Assembly (NCBI RefSeq): GCF_007164525.1
Contig: NZ_AP019791.1
Span: 2,591,501 to 2,655,500 of the forward strand
Direction: 5' to 3'
DNA: 64,000 bases
From: Rubrobacter xylanophilus
GTDB taxonomy: Bacteria; Actinomycetota; Rubrobacteria; Rubrobacterales; Rubrobacteraceae
Both the position numbers and the translations under genes were made by a program. Shown here piece after piece: positions 58,138 to 64,000 of this stretch. The notes below the pieces were generated by a model, which did no database searches, was not told the DNA's origin, and saw only the letters and a list, made by a program, of their open reading frames with translations. How positions within the stretch are numbered: the first letter of the stretch is position 1; each line of letters starts with the position of its first letter.

Positions 58138-58170
58138 AGTGTAGCGTCCCCCAACACCCGGCGGGTTAAA
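58138..58170 (-). promoter_or_regulatory. PHO-box-like promoter 3, upstream of phoD
   Basis: On the minus strand TTTAACCCGCC (58160-58170) is followed after exactly 16 bp by the -10 box TACACT (58138-58143), the same spacing as promoters 1 and 2. Upstream units are degenerate: the preceding 11-mer is GTTTTTTCGCG, and TTTAACACAGA is 24 bp away. Transcription would begin within a few bases of the GTG at 58126, so the message is almost leaderless. Confidence 0.65.
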
Positions 58171-58174
58171 CGCG

Positions 58175-58199
58175 AAAAAACTCTCTGTGTTAAAGAGAG
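58175..58199 (-). terminator. Rho-independent terminator after trpB2
   Basis: On the minus strand CTCTCT (58194-58199) and AGAGAG (58181-58186) form a 6-bp stem with a 7-base loop, followed directly by TTTTTT (58175-58180). It is 16 bp after the trpB2 stop. Its loop contains TTAAC and it abuts phosphate-type promoter 3. Confidence 0.75.
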
Positions 58200-58214
58200 G
58201 GCGCCTCTTTTCCT

Positions 58215-59567
58215 CTACGCGGGAAGCTCCTGCAGAGCCCGGTCTATCTCCTCCTGCGAAAGCTCGAGGTCCGGGAGCGCCCCGGCCAGGTAGCGCTCGT
58301 AGGCGGAGAGGTCGAAGTGCCCGTGGCCGCACATGTTGAAGAGGATCACGCGCTCCTCCCCGGCCTCCCTGGCCTCGAGCGCCAGGTCCATCGCCGCCTT
58401 TATGGCGTGGTTGACCTCCGGCGCGGGGACTATGCCCTCGGCCCGCGCGAACGCCACCCCGGCCTCGAAGGTCTCGTTCTGCAGGTAGGCGCGCGCCTCC
58501 ACGAGCCCCTCGTGCACGAGCGCGGACAGGATCGGCGAGTCCCCATGGTAGCGGAGCCCCCCGGCGTGTATCCCGGCCGGCACGAAGGAGTGGCCTAAAG
58601 TGTACATCTTCATCAGGGGGGTCGTCCCGGCGGTGTCGCCGAAGTCGTAGGTGAAGCGGCCCTTGGTGAGCGTCGGGCAGGAGGCGGGCTCCACCGCGAT
58701 AAAGCGGGTGTCCCTCCCGTTCACCAGGTTCTCGCGCAGGAAGGGGAAGGCGATCCCGCCGAAGTTCGAGCCGCCGCCCGCGCAGCCGACGACCACGTCC
58801 GGGTACTCGCCGGCGAGCTCCATCTGCTCTATGGCTTCCTGCCCGATCACGGTCTGGTGCAGGAGCACGTGGTTGAGGACGCTCCCCAAGGAATACTTCG
58901 CTTCCTCGCTCCCGACCGCGTCCTCGACGGCCTCCGAGATGGCGATGCCTAAAGAGCCGGGGGAGTCGGGGTGCTCCTCGAGGATCTTGCGTCCCGCCTG
59001 GGTGATATCCGTGGGGCTTGCGTGGACCTCGGCGCCGTAGGTCTGCATCATGATGCGGCGGTAGGGCTTCTGGTCGTAGGAGACGCGCACCATGTAGACG
59101 GTGCACTCCAGGCCCATCTGGCGGCAGGCGAAGGCCAAAGAAGAGCCCCACTGACCCGCGCCGGTCTCGGTGGTGAGGCGCCGGACGCCCTCCTCGCGGT
59201 TGTAGTAGGCCTGGGGGACGGCGGTGTTGGGCTTGTGGCTCCCGGTGGGGGAGACCCCCTCGTACTTGTAGTAGATGCGGGCGGGGGTATCCAGGAGCCT
59301 CTCCAGGCGCCGGGCGCGGAAGAGGGGCGTGGGGCGCCAGAGGGCGTAGATCCTTCGCACCTCCTCCGGGATGGGGACGCGCGACTCGGCCGTGACCTCC
59401 TGCTCGATGATCGCCCGGGGGAAGATCGGGGCGAAGGCCTCCGGCCCCACCGGCTCGCGGGTGGCCGGATCGAGCGGCGGCTCCAGCGCGAACGGCAGGT
59501 CCGGCACGATGTTGTACCAGCTCTGCGGGATGTGCTCGTCGCCGAGAACGAACTTCGTGGGCTCCAC
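58215..59567 (-). CDS. Tryptophan synthase beta chain type 2 (TrpB2)
   Basis: 450-residue PLP enzyme of the TrpB2 branch, which condenses indole and serine without tight TrpA binding. Typical N-terminus: [20 protein letters not shown] and [27 protein letters not shown]. The PLP lysine is in [19 protein letters not shown] near residue 112, then [20 protein letters not shown], the phosphate loop [19 protein letters not shown] and the late [23 protein letters not shown] 59567 is preceded by AGAGGTGG. No trpA or other trp gene adjoins, so indole salvage or a stand-alone role is possible. It ends in its own terminator. Confidence 0.95.
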   Translation of the reverse strand: MEPTKFVLGDEHIPQSWYNIVPDLPFALEPPLDPATREPVGPEAFAPIFPRAIIEQEVTAESRVPIPEEVRRIYALWRPTPLFRARRLERLLDTPARIYYKYEGVSPTGSHKPNTAVPQAYYNREEGVRRLTTETGAGQWGSSLAFACRQMGLECTVYMVRVSYDQKPYRRIMMQTYGAEVHASPTDITQAGRKILEEHPDSPGSLGIAISEAVEDAVGSEEAKYSLGSVLNHVLLHQTVIGQEAIEQMELAGEYPDVVVGCAGGGSNFGGIAFPFLRENLVNGRDTRFIAVEPASCPTLTKGRFTYDFGDTAGTTPLMKMYTLGHSFVPAGIHAGGLRYHGDSPILSALVHEGLVEARAYLQNETFEAGVAFARAEGIVPAPEVNHAIKAAMDLALEAREAGEERVILFNMCGHGHFDLSAYERYLAGALPDLELSQEEIDRALQELPA

Positions 59568-59639
59568 CTCTAACCTCCGGTCTTGCTGCAGCGGCTTCCG
59601 CGACAGATTAAGCTCTTCCGGCCTCCGCCGCCAGCCGCC

Positions 59640-61328
59640 CTACCCCTCCCGCGTGATCCTCGGGTTCGCGAACGGGTCGGGTGCCTCGAAGGGCTGCGGG
59701 AGGCCGTCTATGTACGCCTCGAGCGCCTCGAGGTCGCTGCCGAGGGTCTGCTGGTTCGTGCCCTCCTTGAAGACCGTGAAGCCGTCGCCGCCGGTTGCGA
59801 TGAAGCTGTTGGCCGCGACGGTGTAGGTGGCGGAGCGGTCTATGGGGGTGCCGTCCGGGAGGGTGACGCTGGTTATGCGCTCTCCGGCGGGCCGCGAGGC
59901 GTCGTAGGAGAACTCCAGGCCGCTCACCTGCAGGATGCGGGTCCTCGGGTTGCCGCTGGGGTCGGTCTGGAACTGCTGCTCGAGGAGCGCGTAGATCTGG
60001 TCCCCGGAGAGCTCCATCCGCGCCACCTGGTTGTCGAAGGGCTGTACCGCGAAGAGCTCCCCGAAGGTCACCTCGCCCGCGGCTATGTCCGCCCGGATGC
60101 CGCCGGGGTTCATGAAGGCGAAGTCGGCGCCGGCGTACTCTCTTTGCGCGTCGGCGATGAGGTCTCCGAGCGCGCTCTCGCCCGCGGGCGTCGTCGCGCG
60201 GGTTATGTCCTCTGCGGCGACCCCGACGACCCGGTTTGCGACCGGCGCTATCTCCCGCTCGTACTCGGCGACGAGGGCGGCGACCTCGGGGTCGGGCGCG
60301 ATGGCGTCCCGGTAGGTGGTTATGACCTCGGCCTTGGCGCCGACGACGTCCTTCGTCCTGCGGTCGATGCGCAGGTCCACGTCCTCTATGGCGGTGCCGA
60401 AGCTGTAGGCCTGCACGAGCAGCTTGCCGTCCACGCGGGTGTTCATGAATGTGTGGCTGTGCCCGGCGATGACGGCGTCCACCGCGTCGCTCATCTGCGC
60501 CGTCTCGGTCACGACCTCGCCGGTGGCGGTCTCGCCGCTCTGAAAGCCGCCGGAGTGGGCGAGCACGACGATCGTCTCGACGCCCTTCCTTCTGAGCTCT
60601 GGGACGTAGCGGTTCACGGTGTCGGAGATGTCCAGGAAGTCGAAGGGGGCGACGGCGTCGGGGATGACGATCTGCTCGGTCTCCGGCGTCACCACCCCGA
60701 TAAACCCGATCTTCACGCCCCTGCGCTTGATGATCTCGTAGGGCGGCAGGATCGGGTCTTCGGTGCCGGCCCAGACGGTGTTGGCGGCGATGTAGGGGAA
60801 CTGCGCCCCGGGGAAGTCCGGGTCGGAGGTGTTCACCGGCTCGCCGTCGGGGCCGGTCTTGAACTGGTTGCCGTCGGTCCTCTGCCTGCCCTTGAGGAGG
60901 CGGAACATCTCGGTCTTGCCCTCGTCGAACTCGTGGTTGCCAAGGGTACCGAGGTCGAGGCCCATCAGGTTCATCGCGTGGACGGCGGGCTCGTCGTGGA
61001 AGTAGCTGGAGATCAGGGGCGACCCCCCGACGGAGTCCCCGGCGTGGATGCGGATCGTGCCCTTCGGGTTCTCGCGCTCCTCGCGGTCGAGGTAGGCGGC
61101 CAGGTACTCCGCGCCGCCGACCGGGCGCCCGTCCACGCTGCGCGGCGACTGCAGCCAGCCGTGGAAGTCGTTGAAGCCCAGGATCTGGACCTCCGCGATC
61201 CTGCCCTGCGGTGCGGGCCTGTCCTTCTTGGGCCTGGACTCGGCGTCCGCCGCCCAGAAGACAGACAACGCGAGCGCCAGCGCCGCGGCGAGCGCGACGA
61301 GGGTGCTCGTGGATCTGCTCTTTGCCAT
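59640..61328 (-). CDS. Secreted 5'-nucleotidase / 2',3'-cyclic phosphodiesterase (UshA-like)
   Basis: 562-residue extracellular metallophosphoesterase releasing phosphate from nucleotides. A Sec-type signal peptide is clear (LVALAAALALALSVFWAADAES, residues 10-31). The calcineurin-like domain has QILGFNDFHGWLQ (~48-60), IHAGDSVGGSPLISSYFHDEP, LGTLGNHEFDEG, VVLAHSGG and VIAGHSHTFMNTRVDG. The C-terminal 5'-nucleotidase domain has ALGDLIADAQREYAGADFAFMNPGGIRADI, FGELFAVQPFDNQV and the substrate clamp SYDASRPAG, FIATGGDGFTVFKEG. ATG 61328 is 9 bp after the glpQ-type gene. It is third in an operon of phosphate-scavenging genes. Confidence 0.93.
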   Translation of the reverse strand: MAKSRSTSTLVALAAALALALSVFWAADAESRPKKDRPAPQGRIAEVQILGFNDFHGWLQSPRSVDGRPVGGAEYLAAYLDREERENPKGTIRIHAGDSVGGSPLISSYFHDEPAVHAMNLMGLDLGTLGNHEFDEGKTEMFRLLKGRQRTDGNQFKTGPDGEPVNTSDPDFPGAQFPYIAANTVWAGTEDPILPPYEIIKRRGVKIGFIGVVTPETEQIVIPDAVAPFDFLDISDTVNRYVPELRRKGVETIVVLAHSGGFQSGETATGEVVTETAQMSDAVDAVIAGHSHTFMNTRVDGKLLVQAYSFGTAIEDVDLRIDRRTKDVVGAKAEVITTYRDAIAPDPEVAALVAEYEREIAPVANRVVGVAAEDITRATTPAGESALGDLIADAQREYAGADFAFMNPGGIRADIAAGEVTFGELFAVQPFDNQVARMELSGDQIYALLEQQFQTDPSGNPRTRILQVSGLEFSYDASRPAGERITSVTLPDGTPIDRSATYTVAANSFIATGGDGFTVFKEGTNQQTLGSDLEALEAYIDGLPQPFEAPDPFANPRITREG

Positions 61329-61337
61329 CCGTTCCTC

Positions 61338-62345
61338 CTATGTCCCGTTCGATGCTCTCCGCCCGCGCTCCTCCTCGCCCCTGCAGGCGTCGTTCGCCCG
61401 CTCGGCGAGGGCGGCGGCGCGCTTCCTGCCGTCTATGGCGCTCTCGCCGAGGACCGCGTCGAGCCGGTCGGGGAAGTTCGTGAACATCCCGTCCACGCCC
61501 GTCGCGATGAGTCCCTCCATCTCTGCGCTCTCGTTGACGGTGTAGGGGTGAACGTCGAGGCAGCGGGCGTGCGCCGCCCCCACGAGCGCGGCGTCCACGT
61601 CGTCCTTCGAGGGACCGATGCCGACCGCGTAGGCGGCGGTGGCGTCGAGCCTGGCCTGGATCGTCTCGCTCGTCTCCGTGCCGGAGAAGAGCTGTATCAG
61701 GGGCAGCGAGGGGTCGAGCGCGTGGACCTTCTGCAGGCTGGCGGGGGAGAAGGACTGGATGAGGACCTGCCACCGCTCGGCGGCGGGACGTCTGAGCCCG
61801 TACTCGTCCATCAGCCGCAACAGCTCCTCCTCCATCCCGGGTGCGGCCTCGGGGCTCTTGGTCTCGATGTAGTAGTTGACGCTCTTGCGGTACCTCTGGA
61901 AGACCTCCTCGAGCGTGGGTATCTTGAGGCCCACGTACTCCGGCCTCGCGTACTGCGGGTACGCCTCGTTGAACCAGCTCCCCACGTCGCAGGTCTTTAT
62001 CTGCGCGAGCGTCTTCTCGCGCACGAGGCCCGTGCAGTCGCCCGGCCCGGACTCGGCCGTCGGCCTGGCGGTGCGGTCCAGCGTCTCGTCATGCAGGACG
62101 ACGAGCACGCCGTCGCGCGTCATCTGCAGGTCCTGCTCGATGTAGTCGGCGCCCATCCTGAGCGCCAGGTCGTAGGCGGCGAAGGTGTGCTCCGGCGCGT
62201 ACCCGGAGGCGCCCCTGTGCCCGACGTTCAGCACCACGTCCTCGGGCTGCTTCGCCCCGGCGGGCGCAGCCGCGAGCAGGACGGCCGCCAGCGCCGTCGC
62301 GAGCAGGGCGGAGAGCGCCCCCCTTCTCGTCGTTGCTCCGTGCAT
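61338..62345 (-). CDS. Secreted glycerophosphodiester phosphodiesterase
   Basis: 335-residue GDPD/GlpQ-like enzyme that hydrolyses deacylated phospholipids to glycerol-3-phosphate. A signal peptide (GALSALLATALAAVLLAAAPAGAKQ) is present. The catalytic motifs are LNVGHRGASGYAPEHTFAAYDLALRMGADYIEQDLQMTRDGVLVVLHDETLDRT, with His-Arg, the Glu-x-Asp pair and the second His. KIPTLEEVFQRYRKSVNYYIETKSPE and VDGMFTNFPDRLDAVL fit the barrel end. ATG 62345 lies 46 bp after phoD2. It provides organic phosphate together with its neighbours. Confidence 0.93.
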   Translation of the reverse strand: MHGATTRRGALSALLATALAAVLLAAAPAGAKQPEDVVLNVGHRGASGYAPEHTFAAYDLALRMGADYIEQDLQMTRDGVLVVLHDETLDRTARPTAESGPGDCTGLVREKTLAQIKTCDVGSWFNEAYPQYARPEYVGLKIPTLEEVFQRYRKSVNYYIETKSPEAAPGMEEELLRLMDEYGLRRPAAERWQVLIQSFSPASLQKVHALDPSLPLIQLFSGTETSETIQARLDATAAYAVGIGPSKDDVDAALVGAAHARCLDVHPYTVNESAEMEGLIATGVDGMFTNFPDRLDAVLGESAIDGRKRAAALAERANDACRGEEERGRRASNGT

Positions 62346-62390
62346 GGTCTCCCCCCTTCTCTCGGTTTGTCGCGCCGGCGCGGTGACCCG

Positions 62391-63947
62391 TCACCGCGCC
62401 GGCTCCAGCTCGACGGAGTAGAGCGTCTCTCCGTAGAGATCCTTGAGGCTCACGGTCATGACCCCGGTGTCGCCGTCGATGGCGGCGTGGCCGTAGAACT
62501 GCAGGCCGTCGGAGGGTGGCTGGTTCGGGTAGTCGGCGGCCCTCTGGAAGACGACCCGCGGGCCGAAGGTCGCATCGAGCTCGTTTGGCCCGAAGGTGCC
62601 CGCGTGCAAAGGTCCGGAGACGAACTCCCAGAAGGGGTCGAAGTCCCGGAAGGCTGCCCGGGAGGGATCGTAGTAATGCGCCGCCGTGTAGTGCACGTCG
62701 GCGGTGAGCCAGACCGTGTTCCTTATCCTCTCGCGCTTGATGAACGAGAGGAGGTCGGCGACCTCCAGCTCGCGCCCCAGCGGCGTGCCGGGCCGGGCGT
62801 TGGCTATGGCCTCGAAGGCCGCGCCGTCGGGGACGACGAGGCCGACGGGCAGGTCGGAGGCGATGACCTTCCAGGTGGCGCGCGAGGTCTTCAGCGCGCG
62901 CTTCAGCCAGCGGAGCTGGCGCTCGCCGAAGAGCTCGGTCGTCTCGCTCCGGACGGGCTGGTCGTTCGTGGTGTTGGGGCCGCGGTAGGTTCGCAGGTCG
63001 AGGAAGAAGATCTCCAGCGAGGGACCGTAGCTTACCTTGCGGTAGATCTCGCCGCGCCGCCGCAGCGGCAGGTACTCCCGGAAGGCGCGGCGGGCCCGCG
63101 CGGCGAGCACGTCCACATCCTTGACGGTGTAGCGCGGGTCCTCGAGCACCTCGCCCGGGTACCAGTTGTTGGTGACCTCGTGGTCGTCCCACTGGGCGAA
63201 GGTGGGGACGGCGGCGTTGAAGCGCAAGAGGTTCTCGTCCAGGAGGTTGTATTTGTAGTTGCCGCGGAACTCGTCGAGCGTCTCGGCGACCTTGGCCTTC
63301 TCCTCGGTGAGGACGTTGCGCCAGAGGGTGCCGTCGGGCAGCACGACCCTCTCCTCCAGGGGGTTGTCGGCGTAGATGTTGTCGCCGCTGTGGACGAAGA
63401 AGTCCGGCTCCTCCCGGAGCATGGTCTCGTAGATCCTCATCCCGCCGAAGTCGGGGTTGATGCCCCAGCCCTGCCCGGCGGTGTCCCCGCCCCACACGAG
63501 GCTCACGCCGCGCCTGCGGTCGGGGGCGGTGCGGAAGCGGCCGTAGGCGGGCTCCCCCACGCGCCCCGGCCGCTCCTCGTCCTCGAAGCTGATGCGGTAG
63601 AAGACCTCCTCGCCCGGGGGCAGCCCCCGCAGCTCGAGCCGCGCGGTGAGGTCGGTCTGCGGGGTGGCGACGGGACCGCGGTAGCGGCGGACCCTGCGGA
63701 ACGACTCGGTGGGGGAGACCTCCACGATCATGCGGGCGGGCCGGTCGGCGCGTGCCCAGACCACCCCGCCGCGGAGACCCACGTCGCCGCTCTGGACGCC
63801 GTGGGTGACGTGGGGACGCCCCGGTGCGCCGACCCGCCTCGGCCGCGCCCACACCGGGGAGCCGGAGATCAGGATCAGGCCCGCCGCGGCGCCGAGAAAG
63901 CGGCGGCGGGTAATCCCCGCCCGGGGGCGGCTATCTCGCTGTGCCAT
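62391..63947 (-). CDS. phoD: PhoD-family alkaline phosphatase/phosphodiesterase, Tat-exported
   Basis: 518-residue secreted phosphatase. A canonical Tat signal is at the N-terminus: GITRRRFLGAAAGLILISGSPVWA (residues 11-34). PhoD motifs are THGVQSGDVGLRGGVVWARADRPARM, VSLVWGGDTAGQGWG, PDFFVHSGDNIYADNPLEE, FAQWDDHEVTNNWYPGE, FFLDLRTYRGPNT, VWLTADVHYTAAHYYDP and FWEFVSGPLHAGTFGPNELDATFGPRVVF. It is complete, unlike the frameshifted phoD at 56340-58126. It is first of a phoD-glycerophosphodiesterase-nucleotidase operon; the promoter is probably beyond position 63948, where only 53 bp remain in the window. Confidence 0.95.
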   Translation of the reverse strand: MAQRDSRPRAGITRRRFLGAAAGLILISGSPVWARPRRVGAPGRPHVTHGVQSGDVGLRGGVVWARADRPARMIVEVSPTESFRRVRRYRGPVATPQTDLTARLELRGLPPGEEVFYRISFEDEERPGRVGEPAYGRFRTAPDRRRGVSLVWGGDTAGQGWGINPDFGGMRIYETMLREEPDFFVHSGDNIYADNPLEERVVLPDGTLWRNVLTEEKAKVAETLDEFRGNYKYNLLDENLLRFNAAVPTFAQWDDHEVTNNWYPGEVLEDPRYTVKDVDVLAARARRAFREYLPLRRRGEIYRKVSYGPSLEIFFLDLRTYRGPNTTNDQPVRSETTELFGERQLRWLKRALKTSRATWKVIASDLPVGLVVPDGAAFEAIANARPGTPLGRELEVADLLSFIKRERIRNTVWLTADVHYTAAHYYDPSRAAFRDFDPFWEFVSGPLHAGTFGPNELDATFGPRVVFQRAADYPNQPPSDGLQFYGHAAIDGDTGVMTVSLKDLYGETLYSVELEPAR

Positions 63948-64000
63948 TCTCTGCGACCTCAGCTCCCGATGCGCCTCTCGCCGCGGCCGGTCTTGAAGAC

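Noticed and set aside
63948-64000. PHO-box-like repeat ahead of the intact phoD operon
   Set aside because: No TTTAACC-type unit is visible in the 53 bp that remain; the promoter may be further right but cannot be judged here.

Overview
The window is high-GC bacterial chromosome with tightly packed genes, frequent ATGA/GTGA stop-start overlaps, many GTG and TTG starts, strong Shine-Dalgarno sites and a few probable leaderless transcripts. An IclR regulator next to leuCD, an ECF41-type sigma factor with a SnoaL-like tail, F420/LLM-type oxidoreductases and a mutS-mutL pair suggest a deep-branching, probably thermophilic actinobacterium of the Rubrobacter type. That assignment is inference from gene content and codon style. 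No rRNA, tRNA, insertion sequence or CRISPR array was seen.

Region 1 (1-15.9 kb, all minus strand) is one long CRISPR-Cas operon read leftward off the window. It runs cas6-cas8b-cas7-cas5-cas3-cas4 (type I-B), then a CARF-HEPN-CARF protein, then cmr1-cmr2-cmr3-cmr4-cmr5-cmr6 (type III-B), then a second CARF gene cut by the window edge. Almost every junction is a stop-start overlap and a single cas6 serves both modules. No cas1/cas2 or array lies inside the window.

Region 2 (16-28.6 kb) holds a phosphatidylcholine-synthase-like enzyme, an ABC-class ATPase, trpS with a small winged-helix gene, a divergent IclR/methyltransferase pair whose ATG codons abut as CATATG, leuCD, a COG3146-type acyltransferase-like protein, an ECF41 sigma factor with its carboxymuconolactone-decarboxylase partner and a matching promoter, the remnant of an Mrr restriction gene, an LLM oxidoreductase and a tandem DUF427 protein.

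Region 3 (28.8-45.7 kb) holds hydrolase and FAD-enzyme genes and a phospholipid operon (methyltransferase-psd-pssA). These are followed by a cold-shock gene with a 17-bp leader hairpin, a TerC gene behind a yybP-ykoY manganese riboswitch, mutSL, a 52-residue membrane protein, a gamma-glutamyltransferase, a PP-loop protein, a QueT-type transporter, an Nramp-like transporter and a PRC-BON protein.

Region 4 (45.9-64 kb) starts with a zinc-finger ClpC/ClpE ATPase, a GST and glycogen phosphorylase, then becomes a phosphate-response area. Two promoters carry four exact 11-bp direct repeats ending in TTTAACCCGCG, 16 bp before a -10 box, and a third has the last repeat at the same spacing. They drive an RTX-like secreted protein, a PHP-glycosyltransferase fusion and a PhoD phosphatase. 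A 5'-nucleotidase, a glycerophosphodiesterase and a second PhoD follow. Within this area a second glycosyltransferase is a three-frameshift pseudogene and the first phoD carries one frameshift, so part of the locus appears to be decaying.
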